From assembly GCA_031771865.1 (NCBI GenBank), contig JASISA010000019.1, positions 992,001-1,056,000 of the forward strand: a DNA stretch of 64,000 nucleotides, read 5' to 3'. Positions 20,506 to 30,838 of the stretch are shown piece after piece. A program made the position numbers and the translations under genes. The DNA comes from Nothophaeocryptopus gaeumannii (lineage: Eukaryota; Ascomycota; Dothideomycetes; Mycosphaerellales; Mycosphaerellaceae). The first letter of the stretch is position 1; every line of letters begins with the position of its first letter. Under the pieces are notes generated by a model. That model had not been told where the DNA came from. It ran no database searches and saw only the letters and a program-made list of their open reading frames with translations.

Positions 20506-22758
20506 CTACTCATCGCCATCGCTGCCGGACTCGGAATCAGCCTCACCACCGGCCTGCGCGGCGAGAAAGAGGAGGCCAGCGGCGGCCTGTCGCTCCTTAT
20601 CAGTGTGTTGGACAGCCGGGGCGTGTGCAGCTGCGTCCTGGACAACGGGAGCTTCGACGTCAGGAGTTTCGGCGGTGGGAGCCTCAGCAGTGGGAGCCTC
20701 GATAGCAGGAGACTCGGCTGTGGGTCTGTCGACAGTGGGAGAGTCTGTCGTCGAAGCTTCAGCAGCAGGAGCTTCAGTGGCAGGGGTTTGGGAAGCCGGG
20801 GCCTGCTCCTCATGGGCGCCGTCCTCATCACCACGACCCTCCATCTCATCGGCCTTGCGCTTGTTGCCAGCTTTCTTTCCCTTAGGCTTCTTGGGCGCGC
20901 CGTCTTTCCCGTGTGTGCGAAATTCGTTGCACAACTTGTCAACCAGCGTGGTGATCGCGGACTTGGTTCGGTTCGTTCTGAACTCTTCGTTGAACTCGCT
21001 GGTGTAGGTGTCCGCGCTCTCAAAGGGCCGCTGTCCGTTGGCATTGACCACGTCCAGCCACAAGCGCCCACGCTGGGTCTTAGGGTAAGTGACACGCGGT
21101 GCTCGCTTCTTGGGCCACACCTTCGAGCGGAGAGTTTGCTGATCGCGCCAGCGGTCATTCTTCTCTTTCTTCGCTTTCGACCCATCCCAACCCATCTGAT
21201 GAGGGCTTCGGGAAATCTTATCCCCGTCCCAAGCCGAGAATTTGTGGGCCTCGGTCACGCCTTCGGTCTTGTCCATGGAGGAGCGATCCATGGTGATAGT
21301 GCGGCTGTTCTTCCCATCTTCGTGCCAGATAGTGGAGAGGTAGTGAGGTGCGTTCGGGCGTGGAGTCTGATCCCACTCACCACGGTTTGTGGGGTCGTGA
21401 GGTAAGCCAGTTGACTCGTCAAAGCCCCATCCCAAATCGGCAGTGGGACGATTGGAAGGTCCGGTACTTGGGGCAGTCATAGAAGCTGGCACACTGGTAT
21501 CCTGCTCCTCGTTTGTTGGCTCCTCATCATCCGGCTTTGTTGCCGGCGCGGGCACATGCCAGCCCTCATTATCATCTACATCAGGCCCCTCAACCCAGAC
21601 GATGTCCACGTCAGTGGTAACGTCCTGACGGCCCTCTTCGAGCCCGGTGCGGATGCGATGCCGAATCCTCTCGATATCAGCTGCGGTTGGCTGACCATGA
21701 ATACCGTAGTGTCGGCCCTCGTCGTTGTTGCCCAGGTTGACATTTGCGTGCTGACGGGATTCTGGAGTGGGAAATTGCCATGTGCCTGGAACGTCGCGCG
21801 GGCGCGCGTTCCAATACCGTAGATCAGGATACCAGACAGTTACTGGAGCAGCATTGGGATCGGCGGGATTAGGTGGGAAGCCTTCGTTTAGAAGGCCCTG
21901 CTCTCGAGCTTCTGCGACCCCATCTGCAGAGTTCAATCCGAAGTGACGGGCAAAGTCTGTATCAGAATCATGCAAGAAATCCCAGACGCCATGACCAGCG
22001 GGACGGGTTGTCGGGTGGACGATCGCATGACTATTCGCCTCAGCAATGTCGATAAGAGCCTGGCGTTCTTGATACGAGAGGGCTGGTGCTCTGTTGCTCG
22101 GCTGAGAAGGCATGGTAGACTCAACGCGATAGGATGCTGCACCTGACGGAGTGGCGTTAAGCCAAGTCACTTCTTCTCGAGTGACTTCCTCATGCTCGAT
22201 ACTATCGACATTGTGGTGGATGTAAATATGGCCTGGGTGCCGCGGAGAGAGGATGATTCGCGTGTCACCTCCCAGCAAGTTGACGGCTGGAAAGAGGCGT
22301 GCCAAGCGAGCGCGGTCATCGTCGGAGAGCGTAAAGACATACTGGACGTTGTCATCCGTATCAGCCTTAGCAAGTACAAGGTGCTGCGGCTGTTGTGGAT
22401 AGCGAAGTTGGAGGTAGTCATCGGGAAGATGATCTGGAGGTAGCTCTAATATGCCGCTGCGGAAGAGAAGCAGGGAGAGGCCGTATGCCTGCAGGTAGCG
22501 AAAGGAGTAGAAGTCCTGAGTGTAGGGCTCCGGCCCATCAGAAGACACGTTCCGATGACGCCTCTCCCATATCCCATCTGGTCGCAGGACCGCTACCATG
22601 TCTGGTGGCGTGAGTATCATGGCCGCGCCGGTCCCATGAGCAAACCAGTAGCCCTCTGGGCGTCGTTGGTACTCAGTTGCGGCGCTCATTGCCTTTTGTG
22701 GCTTCTTGGAATCGCGTGGGGAATCATCCTCGCCATTCTTGCGCTGGTCGGGAGCCAT
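20506..22758 (-). CDS. Family copy 2 of an unrecognised tandem protein family (intact)
   Basis: A single uninterrupted frame of 750 aa from MAPDQRKNGEDD. The frame opens 22 codons further upstream, and TATATA lies 12 bases before this ATG, so the start could instead be MSAATEYQRR at about 22692. Residue order: ILTPPDMVAVLRPDG; SLSDDDRARLARLFPAVNLL-type segment; LSPRHPGHIYIHHNVD; RPAGHGVWDFLHDSD; VTVWYPDLRYWNARPRDVPG; IERIRHRIRTGLEEGRQDVT; ADLGWGFDESTGLPHDPTNR; TEGVTEAHKFSAWDG; NDRWRDQQTLRSKVWPKKR; AITTLVDKL. The tail is low-complexity (KKPKGKKAGNKRKADE, then about 60 residues of A/P/T/E repeats and an acidic end). There is no signal peptide or membrane segment. The basic cluster suggests nuclear location. 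I recognise no domain. Copy 1 lies 3.7 kb downstream in the same orientation. Confidence 0.8.
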   Translation of the reverse strand: MAPDQRKNGEDDSPRDSKKPQKAMSAATEYQRRPEGYWFAHGTGAAMILTPPDMVAVLRPDGIWERRHRNVSSDGPEPYTQDFYSFRYLQAYGLSLLLFRSGILELPPDHLPDDYLQLRYPQQPQHLVLAKADTDDNVQYVFTLSDDDRARLARLFPAVNLLGGDTRIILSPRHPGHIYIHHNVDSIEHEEVTREEVTWLNATPSGAASYRVESTMPSQPSNRAPALSYQERQALIDIAEANSHAIVHPTTRPAGHGVWDFLHDSDTDFARHFGLNSADGVAEAREQGLLNEGFPPNPADPNAAPVTVWYPDLRYWNARPRDVPGTWQFPTPESRQHANVNLGNNDEGRHYGIHGQPTAADIERIRHRIRTGLEEGRQDVTTDVDIVWVEGPDVDDNEGWHVPAPATKPDDEEPTNEEQDTSVPASMTAPSTGPSNRPTADLGWGFDESTGLPHDPTNRGEWDQTPRPNAPHYLSTIWHEDGKNSRTITMDRSSMDKTEGVTEAHKFSAWDGDKISRSPHQMGWDGSKAKKEKNDRWRDQQTLRSKVWPKKRAPRVTYPKTQRGRLWLDVVNANGQRPFESADTYTSEFNEEFRTNRTKSAITTLVDKLCNEFRTHGKDGAPKKPKGKKAGNKRKADEMEGRGDEDGAHEEQAPASQTPATEAPAAEASTTDSPTVDRPTAESPAIEAPTAEAPTAETPDVEAPVVQDAAAHAPAVQHTDKERQAAAGLLFLAAQAGGEADSESGSDGDE
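20630..20800 (-). repeat. Degenerate minisatellite coding an A/P/T/E repeat
   Basis: On the plus strand this reads as imperfect tandem units of about 24 bases built on GGGAGCCTCnGCnGTG. It encodes repeats such as TAEAPTAETPDVEAP in the tail of family copy 2. Units differ at several bases, so copy number is approximate. Confidence 0.55.
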
Positions 22759-23716
22759 CTTGCAAGAAGTATATAAAGATCTGCGGCGTTTGTTTTCTTT
22801 GTGCCGGGCTGAAAGGGGGAGCAAGCTTCAGACTTGGTCGAGCTTTGTTGTCATGAGAGAAGGTTGGTATCGGCTTATATCGGAGCAAGCGCCTCGACTC
22901 GGTAACGTGAACTGAGCGTAGAAAATGGTGAAGCGGCGAATAAGCGTGAAGGTGGTGGGTATAGGCTGCGAGGAGGAGCTGGCGCTGAGCCTCTGAGCAG
23001 CGAGCACTGGGACGAATCAGTGGAGGTCACTTTATCATCAAGGAGATGTCTACAAACCGCTTTGTCGCTCACGGCGGGTGCTTCAGCCTTCTGGCGCAGT
23101 CTCGAGAGATTGCACACAGCAAGCAACGTTCCAGGCTTCGGCGCTTCAAAGATGGCAGTGGAAGATGCTGGACAATGTTGATAGATGCAGTGTCAGTTGC
23201 TGGAAAGCGCTGACGGCTGCGATCGAGGTTTACGAATTGTGTTGGTGGTGTTTGTCGGAGGGACGAGGCGAGAAGGAGTCGCGGGCTTGAAAGAAGCACG
23301 AAGTGTGCGCACTAGCATCGCGGATCCGGAACGCACAGACGTCCGCCGGAAACCTAATTCTGCACGTGAAAGTCGAGAGGAGGACCCGAGGTGCTGCTTC
23401 ACAGGACCGAGCTCAGCCGCCAATTGGTCAGAGAGGGTCGTAATTGCATGCTGAGCAGTCTCGGAGAGGTCCAGCCAAGATCAGAGTCCTTGAGAGGCCA
23501 GTATCGAACGTCACGGAGAAGTCTGCGGCCTGTGATACAGGCAGAGGAGAGCCACAGAGCCACTTCATCATCCAGAGATCGCGCTTGGTATCGCAGAGTC
23601 AAACAGGCCAGACATGACCGCAGTGATCACTCATCACACCTTTCATCATCTGTCCGTCCAACAAACACTATCATCCTCCTTGGAAACATTCAAGTCCACC
23701 TCGCCACTTTCAGTAC
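22759..23716. other. 5' flank of family copy 2, no gene supported
   Basis: Nearly 1 kb without a convincing gene. It contains the TATATA element at about 22770-22776 (minus strand) and the duplicated upstream segment at 23270-23376. Short frames on both strands have no motifs. Confidence 0.4.
23270..23376. repeat. Upstream segment duplicated with family copy 2 (partner at 19605-19694)
   Basis: Second copy of the segment described at 19605-19694. Shared cores include GCGGGCTTGAA/GCAGGCTTGAA, ACGCACAGACGTCCGC and GTGAAAGTCGA. Differences are scattered substitutions and one indel of about 17 bases, implying an old duplication. Confidence 0.6.
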
Positions 23717-24166
23717 CTAAAATACCCCTCTTACACCCTCGTGCCTCACGCATACCCATCTACCCGCCATGTTCCTCCAATGGCACTTCGCCACACTAAT
23801 CCTGACCATGCCCTTGGGCACTCCACTCAATTCCATCGTCAAGAACACATCTGCGCAGTAATCCCTGTATCCCATGACTACGGTCGCATCCAAGACCTGG
23901 ATGTGATAGTCCGGATGCTTCGCAGTGAGCTCCCGATAGAAGTCGTAATGCTGCTTGAGGGTAAGTGGAGTCGCAAGATCCTCTGATTCAGCTTTGTAGT
24001 GTTCGGAAAGGTGAGACGAAGCTGGATGGGACTCGAAAAGCCGGGTGTTGATTGGTTCTGCTAGTGAGATGGTGAGGCGGGTGACGTATACTTCTGTCGT
24101 TTCGTGCAGGCCTTGTGAAGAAAGACAGTGGGCGCTCCGCTTCATCTCAACAGTATCCGCATCCAT
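23717..24166 (-). CDS. Small hypothetical protein, possibly SnoaL/NTF2-like
   Basis: From MDADTVEMKR the protein is 149 aa. The frame opens 55 codons further upstream (24331), but that part is S/P/L-rich and unconvincing. The order LTLKQHYDFYRELTAKHPDY, HIQVLDATVVMGYRDYCADVF, LTMELSGVPKGMVRISVAKCHW and RWVCVRHEGVRG gives a helix followed by alternating strands ending in a conserved-looking RW motif. This suggests a SnoaL-like alpha+beta barrel. That is an inference from pattern only. No signal peptide. Confidence 0.5.
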   Translation of the reverse strand: MDADTVEMKRSAHCLSSQGLHETTEVYVTRLTISLAEPINTRLFESHPASSHLSEHYKAESEDLATPLTLKQHYDFYRELTAKHPDYHIQVLDATVVMGYRDYCADVFLTMELSGVPKGMVRISVAKCHWRNMAGRWVCVRHEGVRGVF

Positions 24167-24440
24167 CTTCGAAGATGGTATTCTTTCTAGATTCGTGCGT
24201 GGTTGAGCCAGCTGAGATGGAAATGAAAGCTGAAGAGGTGAGGTCAGTGGGCTTGGCGTGAACGGAGTTTGTTCCGCGGATTTACGTCCAATGACAGCCT
24301 CCATCACTCGTAGGGCGATCACGCAGCCCACTGTTCAAGTCGTGAGCAGAGTATCAGGAGAATAATGTGAGTAGCTGGAGTTGAAGATTGAGCTTTATTC
24401 TTTCATCTGTTGTGGGTATCATAATCAAACTTGCCGGCGC

Positions 24441-26191
24441 CTAGTCACTGTATATGAGCTCTTTCTTCCGTCGGACTTTCTGTTTGACAGTCCCATTGCG
24501 TTCCAGTTCCCAATCGTCGTGCTGTGGTCCGGAATATTCTTTCGTAGCTGGTGGCCAGGGTTTGCAGGTGTCGATCTTGTCCCTCGGATGCATGAGTTCC
24601 AAGAAGCAGTAGATCAAGTAGTCGACTACGACGACAATGACGAAAAGCTTTCCCGCCCAGACACCGCAGCCGAAGTATCTCTTGAGTCGATCCATCAGGG
24701 AGAAGGTAGGCTGATGGACTGGCTGGCCGTAGTGTGTGTACTCGTCATCATAGTAGCCGAGATTGTCAGGTGCCGATGGATTTCCAGTGATCAGATCGTA
24801 CACTCGTTCTGTACGGCGAGCGATGTCTGACCAGGAGTACATCTGCTTGACAAGGTCGTGGAATTTGTCACGTCGTACGTTCCGGGTCGTAAGGATGCCG
24901 ACTGCTTCCGTGACTCCTCTGACCACGTCTTCCACTTCAGGCGAGACGAAGACGGTCATGTTACCCGGCAGGACTTCTGGTACGCCTCCTACTCTCGTGG
25001 CGACAACCATGAGGCCACAGCTCGCTGCTTCTACCAGCACAGTGCCAAATGCTTCTGTCAATGAAGTTGATAGGAACAGGTGACCTCTTACCATAATGTT
25101 TCGAACTTCCTCATGACGGATGCTGCCAAGGACTGTCACCCGGCTTTGGGCGGAAGGCGTGTATACAAGCTGCTGGGGAAGCGAGTCCAGTGTCTGTTCC
25201 AAATCGATAGCCTTCGGTCCGCTTCCCGCAATGATGAAGCGTAGGTTCTCATGCTGTCGAAGTAGGACGGGTAGCGCTGAGATGAGCAGATCGGTTCCTT
25301 TGTTGTAGAATAGCCGGGAGATGACTACGATTGTAATCGGATCTCCTGGTCCGACTGGTTTGCTCGGATCTGGTGGCGGTGGCAGAATAACACCTTTCTC
25401 GTTCTCTTGCTTGAAGGCACCGACTTCCTGGATCGAGTATGGTCGAAAGTCTCTTGGAACAACGGCATTGGGAATGACAGACACAGCTAGCGGGTTGAGT
25501 GATGCACGAAGAGTAGTATTCTCCTTGCAAGTGTGACTGACGCAGATCACATGGCCAACGTCGCTCAAGCTGAACTTCAACAGCTTGTTGGCCATTATGC
25601 TTGCTGCATCGCTGAAACCGAACAGACTGTGATCAGTGAATACCGTGTGTAGGCCCATCGTCCGAGCATGCAGCATGCCCTCATGGCACAGATTGCTGAG
25701 CGATGCATGGCCATGAACGATTTGGATTTGCTCGCGGATGAAGATCTGACGCAAAATCGGGAAAGAGGAGAAGACTGTGGGAAAAGTCGTTTCCCGATAG
25801 ACAACCCAGTGGGGAAGGTGATAGACCTTCAGTCGGTTGGTCAGATACCGAATCCCACATCTGCTGGGATACGAGGGCGGTCCATACGCATGGGTGATGA
25901 TGATGACCCGATGCCCTCGATCAATGAGTTTCTATCGCACAGTCAGTCATAATCGTTCACTTTAGCGTCCACGAAGCGACTCTGGCATCGGTCTTGCCAA
26001 GCATGATCCGCGTGGGGGAGGGCAAGACGCGTCAGGGAGTGGGGAGGGGAGGCTCACGCTGGAGAGCTGGTAGATATGACTTTCGACTCCTCCCGGCTGC
26101 GGATAGAAGAAGTCCGACACCATACTTTTATGGTCAGCCTGATATCCACTCTCTTGGTTCAGTATAAGACATACGCGATATTGTACGGCAT
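24441..26191 (-). CDS. SPT14: PIG-A/Gpi3, catalytic subunit of GPI-GlcNAc transferase
   Basis: Glycosyltransferase (GT4) that transfers GlcNAc from UDP-GlcNAc to phosphatidylinositol on the cytoplasmic ER face, the first step of GPI-anchor synthesis. Exons 26191-26175, 26124-26058 and 25931-24441 give 1575 nt and 524 aa. The tiny first exon encodes MPYNI and half of an Ala codon. The 50-nt intron (GTATGT...AAAAG) then joins to AMVSDFFYPQPGGVESHIYQ, the family hallmark. A 126-nt intron precedes KLIDRGHRVIIITHAYGPP. Further blocks are VHGHASLSNLCHEGMLHART, VFTDHSLFGF, HVICVSHTCKENT, VIPNAV and the GT4 nucleotide-sugar motif EAFGTVLVEAASCGLMVV. A hydrophobic segment near the C-terminus (KLFVIVVVVDYLIYCFLELM) is the ER anchor. 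It is divergent from DBP6. Confidence 0.95.
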
Positions 26192-26557
26192 CTTCCCTTG
26201 TCCCAGCTACGCGCTCAGGGACGCGTTGGTTGCAGAACGGAAACCAGCTGGTCTGCTGACCGCTTTGTTAGAACTATCGATCTGGCCAGAGCCTGTTCTG
26301 TGCCAGCGGCTTCATGGCTGCATCCGCTCGCGCAGACACTTTCCCCCGGTTGGCTTTGACAAGTGGACAATCGAATTGTTGATCTTTTGGTTGTGAATGG
26401 CAGTGCCAGTGATGGCGGAAGGAAGGCTTGGCACTTCCGACGCTAGCGGGAAGCGTGATCCCTACGGCAGACGGTATTGATGATGATGGACGTTGAAAAG
26501 CTACGTCGAATTCACATGCGACTTCACGACTGAAGGATCTTGCGTTATATTTCAGAG
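26192..26557. promoter_or_regulatory. Divergent promoter region between PIG-A and DBP6
   Basis: 366 bases separate the two ATGs. No TATA box or repeat stands out, and no small gene is visible in the spacer. Confidence 0.45.
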
Positions 26558-29458
26558 ATGGCGCAGCCTCTGTACAAGCGATACATACCTCCCAGACCGG
26601 CGACTATTTCTGTACCCTCCGCACCTAAGCCTAATCAGCTAAATGTTCAGCCTCCTGTCGAAGTCCAGGTAGTACCTTTCGAGCCTGAGAAGAAACGCAA
26701 GCGGGAGAGGACACAAGATGAAGTTGCAGAGAGGAAAGCAAAGAAGCTGCGGAAGAAAGGCATCGATCCTGCGAGTGTTGCGGTGGAGGGTTCAGACATC
26801 TCGATCATCAGTCAGGATGGCAACGTCGATCAAAGCATACTGTCTGTGGTAGAGCCGGAGCCAGTGGAGGATACGACCTTGGAGGACTCGTCTGCTAAGA
26901 TCACTGGAGAGTTCGCGCATGTCAAGAGCATCAAGAAGCGACGCAAGCTTGAGAAAGAAGCGCGGAATGCTCGAAAGGCTGCAGAGAAGGATGACAAGGA
27001 ACGCGATGACGAACAGAACGGTTCTGCTCAAGATGGCGGGCCCGAAGAGTCAATTGCGGAACAGCCTCCGGACACAGAAGGTGGAGCAATAGCCGATGAC
27101 GAGGCCCCGAAGGAGCCAAAACGCAAGATACGACGGAAAGAGAAAGAGCAGAAGCAATTGGAGCCGGCACTGGACGAGGATGAAGAAATGAAAGACGCGG
27201 AACACAAGGATGAGGTGCCTGTACGATCGAAGAGAGCACACAGGTTGGAAGGCATAATAGTCGAAGCGAGATCAACGACTTCTGCAGTGGAGCCCGAACA
27301 GGATGGCGGAGACGAGGCCGATGGTGAGCACCTCAAGAAGCACTCAAACATCATGGACAAGCTCAGGAAGTCGTCGAAGCACTCTGAGCTTGCAATTCAA
27401 GATCAGCAGCAGGATAGTAGTGCTACTCAAGCCCAATCTGTAGTCAGGCAGCTGTCTATGCCAGAGGCAGAAACGACTGATGCCCATATTGACGAGGACT
27501 CCGCGTTACCTGCTTGGTTAGCGAAGCCTACTATGATCTCCACGCATAGCAAGACCACATTTGCCGAGCTTGCAATCGAGAAGTCGGCAGCAGACCGTCT
27601 CGCCAAGCTTGGATTCGAAGAGGCATTGCCAGTGCAACGAGCTCTGGTACCTCTGCTACTACCTCCTGGGAGCGCAGGCGCTACTTATCCACCTGGCACT
27701 CAAAGCGTTCTCCCTGATGTCGCGGTAAGTGCGCCAACTGGTAGTGGTAAGACGATCTCATATCTCCTGCCCGTCCTTGAAGACTTGCGTCAATCGGCGC
27801 CACGAGGTAGACTCAGCGCTCTCATAATTGTACCTACTCGAGAACTTGTCACGCAGGTGGCTGCGGTGGCAGAAGCTTTGAGTAAGAGCAGCAACATCAA
27901 AGTGGGAATGTCGACAGGGACTGGCACGTTCAAGAGCGAGCAAGAGAAGCTTATCAAACGACGCTACGACTTTGATCCTGAAGGATATCAAAGGCTGATA
28001 CATCTGGCGGACATGAATGTCTCTCCGCCCGACGAAGACAACGAAGAATTTGCGACTTGGCAACAAGCTCTAGCCAAACAAGATACGAAGGAGAAGCAGC
28101 GCATTCAAGACACCGTCGAGGGTGTTGTGCAGCACGTTCCGTCGTACCATTCTTCTGTGGAAATCCTGGTCGCCACCCCTGGCAGACTCATCGAGCACAT
28201 CAACAGCACGGTCGGCTTCAATCTCGTGCACCTGCGTTGGCTGGTCATCGATGAAGCTGACAAGCTTCTTGAAAACCAGTATGAGGGCTTTCTTGAAGCA
28301 TTGAATGTGGAGATCTCGCGGCCGCGAGCCGAGCCTGAGCAGGACGCGAGGGAACGAACTTTGCGCAAGCGAAACTTGTGGAACGAGCAGGAGGAGAGGG
28401 TTGTGCGCAAAGTCGTTTTGTCTGCTACTATGACCCGAGACATCTCCAAGCTCACTTCATTGCAGCTTAATCGACCGAAGATGCTCGTTGTGCGAGGCTC
28501 CGAGGGTAACATAGAGCAGCCAGATGGTGCAGCTGCAGCTACAGGCAGTGTGAAGCAGAATGCCGATGGATTTGAACTGCCGCCGACACTTGTCGAGTAC
28601 TGCGTGCCAGTTGGCGATGGCAGCGAGAAACCGCTAGTCGCAGTGGAGCTGCTAAAGTCCAAAATCCTCGGTGACCATGGACGGACCGACGAGATTAGCA
28701 CGGCGAAAGCAGCAGAGACTGGCGCAAACGATACGGACTCCAGCTCCAGCTCTGACGATTCCTCCGATCTGTCTTCCAATGATGATAGCGACTCTTCGAG
28801 CGACGTGAGCAGCATCAGCGACACTAGCTCTGACTCCAATGTCAGCGACACCGAAGACAAAGTCGACTCTCCGTCCGAACCACTGATGCACCCCTCTCGC
28901 CAACTCGCCCTCCAACCCAAACCAGTCCACTCCCGCCCCTCTTCCGATCAAGTCCCAACGGTTCTGATCTTCACCTCCTCCAACGAATCAGCGACCCGCC
29001 TCTCCCACCTCCTCTCCCACCTCCAACCCTCCTGGTCCTACTACATAACAACCCTCACGAAATCCTCATCCTCTAAACCCCGTATCAAATCCAAATCCAC
29101 CGAACCAGCCATCGTCGTATCCACAGACCGCGCCGCCCGCGGTCTGGACGCTTTGAGTGGAAGGGATATTACGCACGTGATTCAATACGATGTCCCCAGG
29201 AGTTTGGAAGGGTATGTTCATCGGGTTGGGAGGACGGCTAGGGCTGGGAGGTGTGGGGATGCTTGGACGCTGTATACACATGCGGAGGCGAGGTGGTTTG
29301 TTAATGAGATTACCAAGGCAAGGAAATTGCGTAGAAGGGGCGAGGTGGAGCGTGTGAAGTTGGCGCATGCGGATGAGGCTACGAAGGAGCGCTTTGCCAA
29401 GGTGCTTGAGGGGATGAGAGAGGAAGTTTTTGAGGGTGGTGCGAAGAGCAAGGTTTGA
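26558..29458 (+). CDS. DBP6: ATP-dependent DEAD-box RNA helicase Dbp6
   Basis: Nucleolar helicase needed for early 60S (27S pre-rRNA) assembly. Intronless, 966 aa from MAQPLYKRYIPPRP, the typical Dbp6 beginning. The first 300 residues are a K/E-rich disordered region. The core has the Q-motif region FAELAIEKSAADRLAKLGFEEALPVQ, motif I APTGSGKT (about residue 392), Ia PTRELV, Ib ATPGRL, II DEAD in VIDEADKLL (about 564), III SAT (about 622), V STDRAARGLD and VI HRVGRTARAG (about 888). Between III and V sits an Asp/Ser block (TDSSSSSDDSSDLSSNDDSD and on). It is a long acidic insert seen in Dbp6 orthologues, here unusually pure. The nominal frame starts at a TTG 18 bases upstream; ATG 26558 is the start. 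Confidence 0.94.
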   Translation: MAQPLYKRYIPPRPATISVPSAPKPNQLNVQPPVEVQVVPFEPEKKRKRERTQDEVAERKAKKLRKKGIDPASVAVEGSDISIISQDGNVDQSILSVVEPEPVEDTTLEDSSAKITGEFAHVKSIKKRRKLEKEARNARKAAEKDDKERDDEQNGSAQDGGPEESIAEQPPDTEGGAIADDEAPKEPKRKIRRKEKEQKQLEPALDEDEEMKDAEHKDEVPVRSKRAHRLEGIIVEARSTTSAVEPEQDGGDEADGEHLKKHSNIMDKLRKSSKHSELAIQDQQQDSSATQAQSVVRQLSMPEAETTDAHIDEDSALPAWLAKPTMISTHSKTTFAELAIEKSAADRLAKLGFEEALPVQRALVPLLLPPGSAGATYPPGTQSVLPDVAVSAPTGSGKTISYLLPVLEDLRQSAPRGRLSALIIVPTRELVTQVAAVAEALSKSSNIKVGMSTGTGTFKSEQEKLIKRRYDFDPEGYQRLIHLADMNVSPPDEDNEEFATWQQALAKQDTKEKQRIQDTVEGVVQHVPSYHSSVEILVATPGRLIEHINSTVGFNLVHLRWLVIDEADKLLENQYEGFLEALNVEISRPRAEPEQDARERTLRKRNLWNEQEERVVRKVVLSATMTRDISKLTSLQLNRPKMLVVRGSEGNIEQPDGAAAATGSVKQNADGFELPPTLVEYCVPVGDGSEKPLVAVELLKSKILGDHGRTDEISTAKAAETGANDTDSSSSSDDSSDLSSNDDSDSSSDVSSISDTSSDSNVSDTEDKVDSPSEPLMHPSRQLALQPKPVHSRPSSDQVPTVLIFTSSNESATRLSHLLSHLQPSWSYYITTLTKSSSSKPRIKSKSTEPAIVVSTDRAARGLDALSGRDITHVIQYDVPRSLEGYVHRVGRTARAGRCGDAWTLYTHAEARWFVNEITKARKLRRRGEVERVKLAHADEATKERFAKVLEGMREEVFEGGAKSKV

Positions 29459-29776
29459 TTTTCGTAAATGTAATTTGCATTGGAGGCACTCTGGCCATAT
29501 TGTCGCATCGCGTCGCATGACTACAGTACAATGCGCTGCGCTATGTTTACAGAACAAGCAGACTGGGGTATCTCTCGTAAACACATGAAGCGTTCGCTCG
29601 TCCAAGAAACGCCCTGCACTGCACACTGAAACCCTCTGTCCAGCAAATGAAAGGCTCACTTCACTCGCATTCATGCACTTCGCTCGTCTGCCGAGTTCCT
29701 CTCATCATCCAGAAGAATCAAATCATCGCCTCTTCTTCCCCACCTTACAATATCCCTTCCGATGCTTCAAGTGTCC

Positions 29777-30838
29777 CTACCCCTTGTTATGATTCTTCTT
29801 TTTCTTCTTCTTCTCCGGCTTCACAGCCTCCTCCTCTGCCAGTGGCTCCGGCTCGAGCTTCTTCTCCTCTTCCGTCCCGTTGATTTCGGTGCCAGTGGAT
29901 TCTCGCTTCCGCTTCTTCTCCGCCTTCTTTGCAGCTTTGGCTTCTTTCTTTGCTTTGAGCCGTGCTTCGATTTCTGCGTCGACGTCTTCGGCGGCTTCGT
30001 AGGTTACTTGTAGGGTCGCTGGAGCGGCGCCGGGACGCTCGGGGAGTTTCTTGTCGGTTGGAGGGGCTGAGGTTGTGGAGTCGCCGTTGATGGCTTTACG
30101 GGCTTTCTTGGTGGGCTTCGGGTCTTTCTGCGGTGTGTGGCCCTCTTCAGAAACGGAGTGACTTCGCTTCTTGGACTTCTCCTTGTCCCTCTTGTCACTG
30201 GTGGCGTCCTCATCGGGGACGCCATTGACGGGTTTCTTCTTAGATGGTGTCTCGTTCGCCTTGGAGGTGCCATTGGGTTGGTGTGGATTCTCTGCCTTCT
30301 TCGCCTTCTTCGCAACAGGCGTGACTCCCTCTACAGCACTCGAATTATCGTCCACCTCCTCAGCCTCCCGCTCCCTCTTTTTCTCCATCCCAACAACCTC
30401 CTTCGCAAGCGTGTACTTCGCTGCGATCTCCTTCGCGCTCTCGATACTCTCCTCCATCTCCTTGAACCGGTCATGCGTACTAGCAGCCGCCCTTCCCTCC
30501 TCAGGCTTCGCCGCCGTAACTTTCACCAGCTCCTCAAACACCTTCCCATAAGCCTCACTTGTGACCCGCCATGCCTGCACAACACTGTCCATGTACTGCG
30601 CGTGTCGCGAAATGTCATTCTTCGCGTCGGAGAGCTTTAGCCCCACGTGGATTTCGCGTGTGACAGTCTCCGCCATGGAGAGGTACATGCCCGTGGTGGG
30701 AAGGCTATCGCGGGCATTATGGATGGCGGAGTAGAGGGGTTGCGAGGCGGCGTAGGCGGCTCGGGGAGGTTCTTGGGCGGGGGTTGAGGAAAATGCTGGC
30801 GTTGAGGTCGCCGTCTTCTGGCGCTTGGCGGAGGGCAT
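29777..30838 (-). CDS. Lysine/glutamate-rich basic protein, probably nucleolar
   Basis: 353 aa from MPSAKRQKTATSTP; the frame opens 44 codons upstream but that part has no coding look. An ordered N-terminal helical region (YSAIHNARDSLPTTGMYLSM, then EIHVGLKLSDAKNDISRHAQ and EELVKVTAAKPEEGRAAAS) is followed by a long K/E/P-rich tail. The tail carries several nuclear-localisation-like clusters (KKREREAEEVDD, KKAKKAE, KKPVNG, KKEAKAAKKAEKKRKR) and ends KKKKKKNHNKG. Composition resembles nucleolar assembly factors, and it lies 3' to 3' with the DBP6 helicase, but no named domain is visible. The function is inferred from composition only. Confidence 0.65.
   Translation of the reverse strand: MPSAKRQKTATSTPAFSSTPAQEPPRAAYAASQPLYSAIHNARDSLPTTGMYLSMAETVTREIHVGLKLSDAKNDISRHAQYMDSVVQAWRVTSEAYGKVFEELVKVTAAKPEEGRAAASTHDRFKEMEESIESAKEIAAKYTLAKEVVGMEKKREREAEEVDDNSSAVEGVTPVAKKAKKAENPHQPNGTSKANETPSKKKPVNGVPDEDATSDKRDKEKSKKRSHSVSEEGHTPQKDPKPTKKARKAINGDSTTSAPPTDKKLPERPGAAPATLQVTYEAAEDVDAEIEARLKAKKEAKAAKKAEKKRKRESTGTEINGTEEEKKLEPEPLAEEEAVKPEKKKKKKNHNKG

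Noticed and set aside
28105..28920. 271-codon minus-strand open frame rich in Ser and Glu
   Set aside because: Antisense of the DBP6 helicase core and its acidic insert.
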